A DNA stretch of 64,000 nucleotides, taken from assembly GCA_963775835.1 (NCBI GenBank), contig CAVZKV010000012.1, positions 496,001 to 560,000 of the forward strand, in the 5' to 3' direction. Position numbers and translations under genes: made by a program. The DNA is from AWTP1-13 sp963775835. Its GTDB lineage: Bacteria > Pseudomonadota > Alphaproteobacteria > Rhizobiales > Hyphomicrobiaceae. This document shows, in pieces, positions 1 to 10,898 of the stretch. A model generated the notes under the pieces. It had not been told where the DNA came from, made no database searches, and saw only the letters and a list, made by a program, of their open reading frames with translations. The first letter of the stretch is position 1, and each line of letters begins with the position of its first letter.

Positions 1-1
1 C

Positions 2-931
2 GCGGCCGAGGCACGCCAGGCCGCGTTGGCGCTGGGAACGGAGGCCGCGCGCGAGCGGCGCGAGGCGAAGGAAGCGCTCAGCGCCGCCGAGCAGCGGCTC
101 GCCGAGCAGCTGGCCGAGACCGCCCGCGACAAGGAGGCGGCCAGTAAGGCCTTGCGCGATGCGCATCAAGTGCTGCGCGATGAGAGAGCGGCCGGCGCCC
201 GCGCGCAGGCCGCCCTCGAAGCCGTGCAGGCCGAGGCGGCAAGCGAGCGATCGCGCCAGGCGGCCGCCGCCATTGCGGCCAGCGCCGAGGCCGCCGCCAC
301 CCGCCAGCAGCTGGCCGAGCTCGAACAGGAAAAGGGCAAGCAAGGCACCGAGCTTGAGGGCGCCTACACCGCACTCAAGGCCATTCGCGCCGAGATCGAG
401 GCCTTGCGCGCCGCCCAGACCGAGGCGAGGCGGGAGGCGACAGCCAAGCCCGCCGCGCCGGTGGCCGCCGTCGAGCCCCAAGCCCCGCTCGCCCCGCGTG
501 CGGAGGCCAGACGGGACGCGGCAGCCGAACCCGCCGCGCCGGTGGCCGCCGTCGAACCCCAGGCCTCGTCCGCGCCGTTGGCCGGTGCGCCGCCGCCGGC
601 CGCAGCGCGCCCCCCCACACCTTGTGCACAAGCGGTACAGGGCAAGGTGCGGCTGGGTCCTAGTGGATCACGGGTTTGGCCGGAGGGAAGCCTGGCGCGC
701 CTTTGTCATGGCGCGGAGACGTCCGTCGAGCCGGCGCGCTGCTTTGATGAACTGATGCGCGGCAAGATCAGCTGGGGAACGGGCAGTACCTGGACGGTCT
801 CGAATGCCTTGATCCTCTGCGCCGGCACGCGCAATGCACGCCAATCGCTCGATTGCTTTGCCACCCATATTGCTGGCAACGAAACCTGGGCCTCGGCGAT
901 CAACGCCTGCCGCTTGGCCAAACAGCCGTGA
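2..931 (+). CDS. Coiled-coil protein with Cys-containing C-terminal domain (5' end missing)
   Basis: The frame is open from the first bases of the window, so the gene starts upstream and only its last 309 codons are seen. The first half (to about residue 140) is an Ala/Glu/Arg-rich heptad-like coiled coil. It is followed by a Pro/Ala linker in which a block of about 24 residues is repeated almost exactly (each copy contains PAAPVAAVEPQA). The last 100 residues form a compact domain with five cysteines and several tryptophans (RVWPEGSLARLC, CFDELMRGKISWG, LDCFATHIAGNETW), which I do not recognise. An envelope or secreted role is possible, since the cysteines could pair outside the cytoplasm, but no signal peptide is visible because the N-terminus is cut off. 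It converges on ureG. Confidence 0.6.
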   Translation, partial: AAEARQAALALGTEAARERREAKEALSAAEQRLAEQLAETARDKEAASKALRDAHQVLRDERAAGARAQAALEAVQAEAASERSRQAAAAIAASAEAAATRQQLAELEQEKGKQGTELEGAYTALKAIRAEIEALRAAQTEARREATAKPAAPVAAVEPQAPLAPRAEARRDAAAEPAAPVAAVEPQASSAPLAGAPPPAAARPPTPCAQAVQGKVRLGPSGSRVWPEGSLARLCHGAETSVEPARCFDELMRGKISWGTGSTWTVSNALILCAGTRNARQSLDCFATHIAGNETWASAINACRLAKQP

Positions 932-992
932 CGCCGGGCGGCAAGTGCGCACAAGAGGCCGACCGGGCGCGGCGCCGACGCCAAGGCGGGGA

Positions 993-1610
993 CTAGCCGA
1001 GGCCGCCTTGGCGCTCGACAAAGCCGGCGATGACCGGGACGCCCTCGCCCGTCTTCAGGTTGCTGAAGACGAAGGGCCGCTCGCCGCGCATGCGCTTGGT
1101 GTCGCTCTCCATCACGGCCAAGGAAGCCCCCACATGCGGGGCCAGGTCCGTCTTGTTAATGACCAACAGATCCGAACGGGTGATGCCGGGGCCACCTTTG
1201 CGCGGGATTTTCTCCCCCTGGGCGACATCGATCACATAGATGGTGAGGTCGGCCAGTTCGGGCGAGAAGGTGGCGGCCAAGTTGTCGCCGCCGGATTCGA
1301 TCAGCACCAGGTCGAGATTGGGGAAGGCGCGCTGCATTTGTGCGACGGCGGCCAAATTGATGGAGGCATCCTCGCGGATCGCCGTATGCGGACAGCCGCC
1401 TGTCTCCACGCCCAGAATGCGCGCTGCGGGCAAGGCCCCCGCGCGGGCGAGGATCAGGGCGTCCTCCTTGGTGTAGATGTCGTTGGTGATGGCGCAGATG
1501 TCGTAGCGGTCGCGGAAGGCCTTGCACAACCCTTCCATCAACGCCGTCTTGCCCGAGCCGACCGGACCACCGATGCCAACCCGCAGCGGACCGTTGGGTG
1601 ATTTTGCCAT
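993..1610 (-). CDS. ureG: Urease accessory GTPase UreG
   Basis: SIMIBI-class GTPase that powers nickel insertion into apo-urease together with UreD, UreF and UreE in the cytoplasm. The 205-residue length is normal for the family. Visible motifs are the P-loop GPVGSGKT (residues 15-22), the nickel-binding CPH motif (73-75), ESGGDNL (105-111) and the guanine-specificity motif NKTD (152-155). The frame is open further upstream, but the ATG at 1610 is preceded by a strong AGGAGG-like site and gives the family N-terminus. The start lies 10 bases after the ureF stop, so it is the last gene of the urt-ure cluster. Confidence 0.97.
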   Translation of the reverse strand: MAKSPNGPLRVGIGGPVGSGKTALMEGLCKAFRDRYDICAITNDIYTKEDALILARAGALPAARILGVETGGCPHTAIREDASINLAAVAQMQRAFPNLDLVLIESGGDNLAATFSPELADLTIYVIDVAQGEKIPRKGGPGITRSDLLVINKTDLAPHVGASLAVMESDTKRMRGERPFVFSNLKTGEGVPVIAGFVERQGGLG

Positions 1611-1620
1611 ACCTCCTCCT

Positions 1621-2412
1621 TCACGACCTGAAGAGCCGCGTATACTGGGTCTCATGCCGCATCGAGGCGATGTCGACCAGGATGGCGGCACCGCCGGCGT
1701 CTTCAAGCCGGGCCGCCAGGGCGGCGGCAACGAGCCTTGGCAGCAAGGGCTCGAGCCGGGCCAGCACGCGCAGGCCGTCGGTCTGGCCAAGCGGCACCAG
1801 CCGCACGCCGGCCGAGACGAGATTGGCCGCAAACGCCTGCAGGAAGGCGTGCGCGCAAGCCGCAAGCGGCAGCCCGTGCGCCGCCGTGCTGGCGCCGACG
1901 GCGACGGGATAGGCGACGTCGGCGCCTGCTTCGAAGGCGGTCAAAAGCGCGGGGTGCGGCCATACCGTGCCAACGGCGGCGAGGAAGGCCGTGCCTTGCC
2001 CCAGCGTCTCGAGCCGCCGTTCCGCCGAAACGGCAAAGGCCGCCGCCAGCTGGGCGACTTGCCGGAGCCGTGGCGTGTCGGCGGCAGCCAGCGCGCGCCA
2101 GGCCTCGGCGAAAAAGATGAGATCGCTGCGGCCGGCACCGTGCACCAGCACATCTTCGATCCAACCCTCTAGCGCCGCAGCATCCGTGATGCGGCCCCTT
2201 TCCACCACCCACTCCAGTCCATGCGAATAGCTGTAACCGCCGACCGGAAACGCCGGCGACAGCCATAGCATCAGGCGGCTGAGATCCGCGGCGGCTTGCG
2301 GCCGTCCGTCGGCGCTGCGCGCAACGGGTGCGGGTTCCGCGACCTGCTCCGCGCCTTTCGCGCCTTCCCCGCCCCCGCGCGAGGCCGCGCCATTGTGCTC
2401 CGATCCCGCCAT
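1621..2412 (-). CDS. ureF: Urease accessory protein UreF
   Basis: UreF acts with UreD and UreG in the complex that loads nickel and CO2 into the urease active site. The 263-residue product has the family start of the core domain (LMLWLSPAFPVGGYSYSHG, about residues 48-66) after an unusually long Gly/Ala/Glu-rich N-terminal extension. It keeps the conserved C-terminal pattern HETQYTRLFRS. The ATG overlaps the TGA of ureE (TGATG), which suggests translational coupling. The same reading frame continues upstream through ureE because ureE is frameshifted; that extension is not part of UreF. Confidence 0.94.
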   Translation of the reverse strand: MAGSEHNGAASRGGGEGAKGAEQVAEPAPVARSADGRPQAAADLSRLMLWLSPAFPVGGYSYSHGLEWVVERGRITDAAALEGWIEDVLVHGAGRSDLIFFAEAWRALAAADTPRLRQVAQLAAAFAVSAERRLETLGQGTAFLAAVGTVWPHPALLTAFEAGADVAYPVAVGASTAAHGLPLAACAHAFLQAFAANLVSAGVRLVPLGQTDGLRVLARLEPLLPRLVAAALAARLEDAGGAAILVDIASMRHETQYTRLFRS

Positions 2413-2946
2413 CAGCGCTCGGTGTCTCGGCCTTGCTGGCTTGCGGGCCGGGTTAAGGGATGATCGTGGTGGTGGCCGTGCCCGTGACCTTGGCCATGCT
2501 GGGAGGCGTGCGAGGCGGTCGCGTAGGCCCCGCCTTCCGGGTTGAAGGGGCATTCGCGTTCGCGAACGCGGGCGCCGAGGCCCCGGACCATATCGGCAAT
2601 GACGTGGTCTGCCCGGATCAACAGGCTGCCCTCGCCGATCTCGCAAGGCAAATGCCGGTTGCCGAGATGCCAGCCAATGCGGGCCAACGCCCGCGCATCG
2701 CCACAGACGATTTCCATCAGGCGGCTCGGCGGCGGCCTCGACGCCGACGATACGCCCATCCTCCAGCTTGAGGCCGTCGCCGGCGGCGAGCACCGGCGCC
2801 TTGGCCAAATCCAAAAGGAAGGCGAGGCCGGCGTTGCCCGTGAGCGCAATGCGCCGGCGGGTGCGCCGGTCGTAGTCGAGCCGCACGACGTCGGCGGGTG
2901 GGCCTGGCCATTGGCCGGCCGGCACGATTTCAGTGGCTCGCAGCAT
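2412..2946 (-). pseudogene. ureE: Urease nickel chaperone UreE, interrupted by a frameshift
   Basis: UreE binds nickel and hands it to the UreG-UreF-UreD complex. The N-terminal half starts at the ATG at 2946 (MLRATEIVPAGQW), preceded by GGAGG, and reads in frame to AAAEP. The C-terminal half (LMEIVCGDARALARIGWHLGNRH..) continues in another frame after one extra C in the coding strand near position 2721. The tail ends in a His-rich nickel-binding stretch (HGQGHGHGHHHDH). Removing that one base restores a 177-residue UreE whose TGA overlaps the ureF start. As written, the chaperone would lose its metal-binding half. With the other urease genes intact, sequencing error is as likely as true loss. 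Confidence 0.88.
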
Positions 2947-3048
2947 CTCCTCCACCTCGTCTTTGGCTCCTGCGGCCGACGGACCGCGCGCGCCTCGCAA
3001 GAGCTTAAAAAAAGCCGCCGCTCGCACCGTTGCCACCCTGAAGGGGCC

Positions 3049-4760
<1,712 letters not shown>

Positions 4761-4761
<1 letters not shown>

Positions 4762-5069
4762 CAGTCGAGCTCCCCCATCACGGCACCTTGAAATCCAAAG
4801 ACGCGGCGTCGGCCGGCAAAGGCCACCAGGGTGACGTCTCGCGTCTGGCCTGGTTCGAAGCGCACCGCCGTGCCTGCGGCAATGTCCAAGCGAAAGCCGC
4901 GCGCCTGCTCGCGGTCAAATTTGAGCGCGCCGTTGGTCTCGGCGAAATGATAGTGCGAGCCCACCTGGATCGGCCGGTCGCCGGTGTTGGCAACCGACAG
5001 CGTAATGACCTGGCGGCCGGCGTTGATCTCGATATCGCCGGCCGCGCTAATGATTTCGCCTGGAATCAT
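4761..5069 (-). CDS. ureB: Urease beta subunit UreB
   Basis: Structural subunit of urease, 102 residues. It starts with the family motif MIPGEIISAAGDIEIN and contains GSHYHFAETN and the RFEPGQTRDVTLV segment that packs on UreC. The ATG at 5069 has a GGAGGTGG ribosome-binding site just upstream; the open frame extending further 5' is not coding. The stop overlaps the ureC start. The 166-base gap to ureA is longer than usual for this subunit pair and holds no recognisable gene. Confidence 0.97.
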
Positions 5070-5235
5070 GGCCCACCTCCGCAAAAACGCTAAAAACGGC
5101 GCGTGGACGCGGCGGCCCGGCAGCGGCCGGCCTGAACGCTGCCCGCATCGGCCGCAGCGACACTGCACCCCGTCGCCGCCCGCTTGGTCCGCCTCGGTGC
5201 GCCACCACGCCGGCCCCTTCGCACCTGTTGTACTC

Positions 5236-5538
5236 CTATCGGATCGGCTGGTGGACGGTGACGAGTTTGACACCGTCCGGAAAGGTCGCTTCCACCTGCA
5301 CATCGGCGATCATCTCGGCGATGCCATCCATGACTTGTTCCCGGCTCACGACATGGGCCCCGGCTTGCATCAGGTCGGCCACGCTGCGGCCATCGCGCGC
5401 GCCCTCGACCACGAAATCCGAGATCAGCGCCACCGCCTCCGGATAGTTCAGCTTGACGCCGCGCTCGAGCCGGCGTCGCGCGACCAGCGCGGCCATGGAA
5501 ATCAAAAGCTTGTCCTTTTCGCGCGCAGTCAGGTTCAT
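5236..5538 (-). CDS. ureA: Urease gamma subunit UreA
   Basis: Smallest structural subunit of urease (100 residues), forming the trimer with UreB and UreC. Typical motifs are visible: MNLTAREKDKLLISMAALVA at the start, LNYPEAVALISDFVVEGARD in the middle, and the C-terminal VEATFPDGVKLVTVHQPIR. It lies 15 bases downstream of ureD in the same direction. Nothing unusual is seen. Confidence 0.97.
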   Translation of the reverse strand: MNLTAREKDKLLISMAALVARRRLERGVKLNYPEAVALISDFVVEGARDGRSVADLMQAGAHVVSREQVMDGIAEMIADVQVEATFPDGVKLVTVHQPIR

Positions 5539-5553
5539 CTCTCACCCCGGCTT

Positions 5554-6375
5554 TCAGCAGGTCCAGATGCGCGGCAGCGGCTGGCCGTGCAGCGCTTCGA
5601 TCAGCGGCGCCAGTTTGGCCTTGAGGCTGTGCCCATCCGCAGCCGCGGCGCGCGCCACCAGCATGCCGTTCACGTAACTGACGCCCGCCGCACCGCCAGC
5701 AGTGTGCAGGATGGCGCGGGCGGTTTCGATGCGCTCGTGTGCAGCAGGCGCCGCATAAAGCAAGAGCCCGGTGGCCCCGGCGCCGTCCAGCACGGCAGGG
5801 CGGGCGAGCACCTCGGCAATCGGGCCTTCGAGCCGCAGCGCGTCGGCGAACACCAAGGCCTCCTCGCGCCGCACCCGCCAGGTATCGCGCACGCTGCCTT
5901 CCCGCACGATTTCGCCCATGGCGGCGCGCCCAAAGATTAGCATCTCCAGCCCCAGGAAGGTTGCCTCGGCGCTCAAGTCGACCCGCGTCGTGCGCTCGAG
6001 ACAGGCGCGGTCGAACACAATGGTTGGCTGCGGCAGCCACGCCAACTTGGCGTTGCCGGCAACCGACAGCGCAACGGAAATCGCGGCCGTGTCTTGGCGG
6101 GAGCGATAGATCTTCTCGGCGGCGGCCGTGGTCAGCACGGCGCTGGCGCCGTCACCGAGAGCCGCTGCGATTGTGAGCCTGTCGCCACCCGTCAAGCCGC
6201 CGGCGGTATTGATGAGCACGGCCTCGCAGGGCTCGCCCGGCCCAATCTTGGGAAATCGCACGCGCGCAGCACCGCTCTGCCCGAGCACGGCCACGCGCGT
6301 GCGGCCCTGCCGATAGACCAGGTCCAGTCGAACCGATCCTTCACTGCGCGGCAGCCAGTGCATGGCCTGGAGCAC
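5554..6375 (-). CDS. ureD: Urease accessory protein UreD
   Basis: UreD (UreH) is the scaffold that binds apo-urease and carries nickel through its tunnel during activation. The 273-residue protein shows the family pattern: INTAGGLTGGDRL (about residues 55-67), the AAEKIYRS segment, and FGRAAMGE near the middle. It is the first gene of the ure half of the cluster and starts 30 bases after urtE, so transport and hydrolysis genes probably share a transcript. Confidence 0.95.
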   Translation of the reverse strand: MLQAMHWLPRSEGSVRLDLVYRQGRTRVAVLGQSGAARVRFPKIGPGEPCEAVLINTAGGLTGGDRLTIAAALGDGASAVLTTAAAEKIYRSRQDTAAISVALSVAGNAKLAWLPQPTIVFDRACLERTTRVDLSAEATFLGLEMLIFGRAAMGEIVREGSVRDTWRVRREEALVFADALRLEGPIAEVLARPAVLDGAGATGLLLYAAPAAHERIETARAILHTAGGAAGVSYVNGMLVARAAAADGHSLKAKLAPLIEALHGQPLPRIWTC

Positions 6376-6405
6376 GGGCGACGATCCTTTTGCAAAGCTT
6401 GAGGC

Positions 6406-7101
6406 TCAGACCGTAAGGTAGCGCCGAACCTCGGTCTCAACCATGGTTTTCCCCTCGCCGGCAAGCACGACCTCGCCGCGCTCCATCACCGCATAGGTAT
6501 CGGCGAGCTCGCGCGCAAAGTCGAAGTATTGCTCGACCAGGATGATCGCCATCTTGCCCTCATCGCGCAGATACCTAATGGCGCGGCCGATATCCTTGAT
6601 GATGGAGGGCTGAATGCCTTCGGTCGGTTCGTCGAGCACGATCAGCTTCGGCTGCATCATCAGCGCGCGAGCGATGGCCAGCTGCTGTTGCTGCCCACCC
6701 GAAAGATCGCCGCCGCGCCGGCCAAGCATGGACTTGAGCACTGGAAACAAATTGAAGAGTTCGCCCTTAAGTTTGCGCTCTGGCCGCGGCAGGCGGGCGT
6801 AGCCTGTTTCCAGGTTCTCGCGCACCGTCAGCAAGGGAAAAATCTCCCGACCCTGCGGTACGTAGGACATACCGAGCCGTGCGCGCTCGTGCGTCTTCAG
6901 TCGGGTGACCTCGCTGCCATTGAAGACGATGCGACCGCGACTGACCGGCTGCAAACCGATGATCGCCCGCAGCAAGGAACTCTTGCCCACGCCGTTGCGG
7001 CCGAGCACGCAGGTGATCTTGCCCGGTTCAGCCGTCAACGAAACGTCGCGAAGGGCCTGCGCGGCGCCATAATGAAGATCGATGTTTTCGACGCTCAGCA
7101 T
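6406..7101 (-). CDS. urtE: Urea ABC transporter ATP-binding protein UrtE
   Basis: One of the two ATPases driving urea import through UrtBC at the inner membrane; it resembles LivF. The 231-residue protein has Walker A GRNGVGKS (34-41), the ABC signature LSGGQ (133-137) and Walker B ending in Asp157-Glu158 (LIVLDEPTEG). The EYQF-like end of branched-chain-type ATPases is seen as VEQYFDFARELAD. The ATG at 7101 was chosen because it follows a GAAGGGA site and gives the family start MLSVENI; the frame is open for 10 more codons upstream. It is separated from urtD by 110 bases. Confidence 0.95.
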   Translation of the reverse strand: MLSVENIDLHYGAAQALRDVSLTAEPGKITCVLGRNGVGKSSLLRAIIGLQPVSRGRIVFNGSEVTRLKTHERARLGMSYVPQGREIFPLLTVRENLETGYARLPRPERKLKGELFNLFPVLKSMLGRRGGDLSGGQQQQLAIARALMMQPKLIVLDEPTEGIQPSIIKDIGRAIRYLRDEGKMAIILVEQYFDFARELADTYAVMERGEVVLAGEGKTMVETEVRRYLTV

Positions 7102-7211
7102 TCCCTTCAACCTTAATGCCGCACTCCGCACGCGCGCCCACCCGGCCTGACCACAGTGAGGAAGGGCGGCGCTCGTTCAGCGCCGGGCCTGTGCCACCCG
7201 CCCGCCCGGAC

Positions 7212-7982
7212 CTAACGCCCCAGATACACCTCCACCACGCGCGTGTTGGCGCTCACCTCGTCGATGCTGCCTTCGGCCAGCACCGAGCCTTCGTGCAGCA
7301 CGGTTACCTTCACGCCAAGCCGGCGTACGAATTCCATGTCGTGCTCCACGACGATGACCGTGTGGTCCTTGGCGATGTCCTTGAGGAGTTCGGCCGTGGT
7401 CATGGTCTCGGCATCGGTCATGCCGGCGACCGGCTCATCGACGAGCAGCAACTTGGGATCCTGCGCGATCAGCATGCCGATCTCGAGCCATTGCTTTTGG
7501 CCGTGCGAGAGCGAGCCGGCCAGGCGCTGGCGCTGGCCGGTGAGGCCGATGGTCTGCAAGATTTCGACGATGCGCTCGGCCTCCTGCGCCGTGGAAAACC
7601 AGGCAAGGTTGCCGCGCACGCTGCGGTCCCCCTTGAGCGACAGCAAAACGTTGTCTTCCACCGTGTGATTGTCGAACACGGTGGGCTTTTGGAACTTGCG
7701 CCCAATGCCGAGCTGGGCAATGGCGGCCTCGTCCTTGCTGGTGAGGTCGATGCCCTTGTCGAACAGCACCGCGCCGCTGTCGGGCCGGGTCCTACCCGTC
7801 ACCACATCCATCATCGTCGTCTTGCCGGCCCCGTTCGGCCCGATGATGGCGCGCATCTCGCCGGGCGAGATATCGAGCGAAAGATTGTTGAGCGCGCGAA
7901 AACCGTCGAAACTCACGGTTACGCCATCGAGATAGAGCAGGCTTGGCGTGATCTCGTGCGGCTTGGCAACGGACAGATCCAT
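7212..7982 (-). CDS. urtD: Urea ABC transporter ATP-binding protein UrtD
   Basis: Second ATPase of the urea importer, LivG-like, 256 residues. Walker A is GPNGAGKT (48-55), the signature is LSHGQKQWLEIG, the variant with His in place of the usual first Gly that is common in UrtD, and Walker B is LLLVDEPVAGM. The His switch lies in VVEHDMEFV. It starts 7 bases after urtC ends, so the two are almost certainly co-transcribed. Confidence 0.95.
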   Translation of the reverse strand: MDLSVAKPHEITPSLLYLDGVTVSFDGFRALNNLSLDISPGEMRAIIGPNGAGKTTMMDVVTGRTRPDSGAVLFDKGIDLTSKDEAAIAQLGIGRKFQKPTVFDNHTVEDNVLLSLKGDRSVRGNLAWFSTAQEAERIVEILQTIGLTGQRQRLAGSLSHGQKQWLEIGMLIAQDPKLLLVDEPVAGMTDAETMTTAELLKDIAKDHTVIVVEHDMEFVRRLGVKVTVLHEGSVLAEGSIDEVSANTRVVEVYLGR

Positions 7983-7989
7983 GGGGCGC

Positions 7990-9228
7990 TCACTCGGCGG
8001 GCTGGGGCAAGCCGGTCGCCGGCGGGCGAGCCGTTGCGCGGGCGTCGCGGTTCAATGCGTCAGGGACTTGGCCCCCACGCGACGGGCTCTTGCCCGTCGG
8101 TTCCAGTCGGGGCGAGGGCCAATCGGCGGCTGCCGGCGCCGGCAGCGCGCGCTTGGACAAGAGGCCGAGGATGCCCTTGGGCAGGAAGATCGTGACCAGC
8201 ACGAACAGGCCGCCCAGCGCGAACAGCCAATAGGGGGCGAGCAATCCGGTGGTGAAGGTGGTCTTGGCATAGTTCACCAGGACCGCACCGAGGGCGGCCC
8301 CGACCAGCGTGCCGCGACCACCCACCGCCACCCAAATCACGACCTCGATCGAGTAGGCGGGCGCGAACTCGCTCGGATTGATGATGCCGACTTGTGGCAC
8401 ATAGAGCGCGCCCGCGAGCGCCGCCATGGCGGCCGACAATGTGAACACGAAGGTCTTATAGTTCTCCACCCGGTAACCGAGGAAGCGCGTTCGACTTTCT
8501 TCATCGCGCAGCGCAATCAGGACCTTGCCCGCCTTGGAGCGCACCACCGCCTGGGCGACCAGATAGCCCGCCGCCAGCGCCAGAGCCGACAAGGCAAACA
8601 AGGCGGCCCGCGTCGGCGCTGCCTGCACATTGAAGCCCAGGATGTCCTTGAAGTCTGTCAGGCCGTTGTTGCCGCCGAAGCCGAAGTTGTTGCGGAAGAA
8701 GCCCAACATCAGGGCATAGGTCAGCGCCTGGGTGATGATGGACAGATAGACCCCCGTCACGCGGCTGCGGAAGGCAAACCAGCCAAAGACGAAGGCCAGC
8801 GCGCCCGGCACCAGAAACACCATGAGCAGGGCATAGGCGAACCAGTTGAAGCCCCACCAATAGAACGGCAGTTCCGGCCAGTTCAGAAACACCATAAAGT
8901 CCGGCAGCTCGGGGTGTGCATAGACGCCACGGCTGCCGATCTGGCGCATCATGTACATGCCCATGGCGTAGCCGCCGAGCGCGAAGAAGGCCCCGTGCCC
9001 GAGCGAGAGGATGCCGCAATAGCCCCAGACCAGATCGAGGGAAAGCGCCAGCAGCGCATAGCAAAGATACTTGCCCCACAGGGCGACGGTCGAGGTGGGC
9101 ACATGCAAAGGCGATGAGGGCGACAGCGCCAAGTTGAGCACCGGCACCACCAGGGCAAGGCCCAACAGGATGGCGAGAAAGATACGGCCGCGGCCGTCGG
9201 GAGCTTCTAAGAGCCGGCGCGTGATCAT
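7990..9228 (-). CDS. urtC: Urea ABC transporter permease UrtC
   Basis: Inner-membrane permease of the urea transporter, LivM-like, 412 residues. It has about ten hydrophobic segments and the family pattern YCGILSLGHGAFFALGGYAM (about residues 69-88). The C-terminal 50 residues are Pro/Ala/Arg-rich and probably cytoplasmic. The start ATG overlaps the urtB stop (ATGA), so translation is probably coupled and the two permeases are made together. Confidence 0.95.
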   Translation of the reverse strand: MITRRLLEAPDGRGRIFLAILLGLALVVPVLNLALSPSSPLHVPTSTVALWGKYLCYALLALSLDLVWGYCGILSLGHGAFFALGGYAMGMYMMRQIGSRGVYAHPELPDFMVFLNWPELPFYWWGFNWFAYALLMVFLVPGALAFVFGWFAFRSRVTGVYLSIITQALTYALMLGFFRNNFGFGGNNGLTDFKDILGFNVQAAPTRAALFALSALALAAGYLVAQAVVRSKAGKVLIALRDEESRTRFLGYRVENYKTFVFTLSAAMAALAGALYVPQVGIINPSEFAPAYSIEVVIWVAVGGRGTLVGAALGAVLVNYAKTTFTTGLLAPYWLFALGGLFVLVTIFLPKGILGLLSKRALPAPAAADWPSPRLEPTGKSPSRGGQVPDALNRDARATARPPATGLPQPAE

Positions 9229-10826
9229 GCTTCCACCGCCCGCCCCTTCAGCGCGAACAGGCCGCGCGGACGCTTCTGGATGAACAAGATCACGATAACG
9301 AGCAACAGGATCTTGCCGAGCACGGCACCGGCATAAGGCTCCAGGAACTTGTTGGCGACACCAAGCGACAGCGCGCCGACAAGGGTGCCCCAGAGGTTAC
9401 CGACACCGCCGAACACCACCACCAGAAAGCTATCGATGATGTAGCCCTGCCCCAGGTTCGGGGAGACGTTGTCGATCTGCGAAAGCGCCACGCCGGCAAG
9501 ACCGGCGATGCCGGAGCCCAGGGCAAAGGTTAGGGCGTCGATGCGACCGGTGGGTATGGCCATGGCGCTGGACATGCGCCGGTTCTGGGTCACCGCGCGC
9601 ATGTGCAGGCCCAAAGTGGTGAAGCGCAAGGCCGCCAGCAGCAGCGCGAAGATGATGCCAGCGAACACGATAATCCAAAGTCGATTCCAGGTGATCGTCA
9701 GACCACCGAGCTCGAAGGCGCCGGACATGAAGTGTGGGGCGCCGACCTCGCGATTGGTCGGCCCGAAGCTGGTGCGAACGGCCTGCTGCAGGATCAGGCT
9801 AATACCCCAGGTGGCGAGCAGCGTCTCGAGCGGGCGGCCGTAGAGGAAGCGAATGACGCCGCGTTCGATGGCAATTCCGACCAGGCCCGCGGCCAGGAAC
9901 GCCAAGGGGATGGCGATCGCCAGCGAATAGTCGAACAGCCACGGTGCCGAACCTCGGATCACCTCCTGCACCAGGAAGGTCGTATAAGCGCCCAGCATCA
10001 CCATTTCGCCGTGCGCCATGTTGATGACGCCCATGACGCCGAAGGTGATGGCAAGACCAATGGCGGCCAGCAGCAGCACCGATCCCAGCGAAAGCCCGTA
10101 CCAGAGGTTCTGCGCCACGCTCCAGGCGGCGAGGCGGTCGTCGATGGCGGCAATGGCATCGGCGACAGTGCGCCGCAAGGACACGGAGGGATCGCCGGGA
10201 AGTGCCGCGAGCAGACCGCGCGCGTCCTGATCGCCGCGTCGGCGGATTTGCGCCACCGCCTCGAGCTTCTCGCCCTCCGTGGCGGTGGGCGAATAAAGCA
10301 GCACGGCCGCCTTGGCCTCCTCCAGCGCGCGCTTGATGCCGGGATCGGTTTCCTTGCCGATCGCCTGCTCCAGCGCCGGCAGGGCCTTCCCATCCTTGGA
10401 TTTGAAGACGGCTTGCGCCGCCTCCAGGCGTTTGCCCGGATCGGCCGAAAGCAGGGTGAGGCCTCCCAAGGCCGCTTCGATGCTGCGCCGGATGCGGTTG
10501 TTGATGCGCACGGGCTTCAGCGCCGCCGCGGCCTCGACCGCCTTGCCGCTGGCGGCATCGATCAGCTTGCCGGCCTTGTCGCGCACGTAGATGCGTTTGT
10601 CGTCGCCGAACAACAGGCGCGCGTCCTGCAGCGCCTCAATCACGGTGGCTGCCAGCGGGTTGCCGCTGGCCGCGATGCCCGCGATCGCCGCATCGGTATC
10701 GTTGTAGGAATCGCCGGCAAACTTCTCAAGCGCGCTTTCGTAGCTCTGCGCCTGAGCACCGAGGCTGCCCAGCAGCAACAGCGCAAGCCATAGTACGACC
10801 GCCGCCCCGCGTTCGCTCACCCGCAT
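9225..10826 (-). CDS. urtB: Urea ABC transporter permease UrtB
   Basis: Second permease of the urea importer, LivH-like. The 533-residue protein begins with a signal-peptide-like hydrophobic segment ending in GAQA, then a predicted extracytoplasmic region of about 220 residues, then the membrane part with the hallmark GVINMAHGEMVMLGAY. The long N-terminal domain is normal for UrtB and distinguishes it from LivH. The ATG at 10826 was chosen because it gives the charged n-region MRVSERGA; the frame is open 17 codons further up. Confidence 0.95.
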   Translation of the reverse strand: MRVSERGAAVVLWLALLLLGSLGAQAQSYESALEKFAGDSYNDTDAAIAGIAASGNPLAATVIEALQDARLLFGDDKRIYVRDKAGKLIDAASGKAVEAAAALKPVRINNRIRRSIEAALGGLTLLSADPGKRLEAAQAVFKSKDGKALPALEQAIGKETDPGIKRALEEAKAAVLLYSPTATEGEKLEAVAQIRRRGDQDARGLLAALPGDPSVSLRRTVADAIAAIDDRLAAWSVAQNLWYGLSLGSVLLLAAIGLAITFGVMGVINMAHGEMVMLGAYTTFLVQEVIRGSAPWLFDYSLAIAIPLAFLAAGLVGIAIERGVIRFLYGRPLETLLATWGISLILQQAVRTSFGPTNREVGAPHFMSGAFELGGLTITWNRLWIIVFAGIIFALLLAALRFTTLGLHMRAVTQNRRMSSAMAIPTGRIDALTFALGSGIAGLAGVALSQIDNVSPNLGQGYIIDSFLVVVFGGVGNLWGTLVGALSLGVANKFLEPYAGAVLGKILLLVIVILFIQKRPRGLFALKGRAVEA

Positions 10827-10898
10827 GCTCTTAAGGTTCCCGGTATGGCAGGAGGCGGCGCCGATCGCCGCCTCCAACGTATCAGGTGTCGTGCCGCC

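Noticed and set aside
1621..3036. A 471-codon frame that would read as a UreE-UreF fusion
   Set aside because: The first part is UreE only up to the frameshift, and the middle is out-of-frame Arg/Pro-rich sequence. The two genes are separate, with a TGATG overlap.
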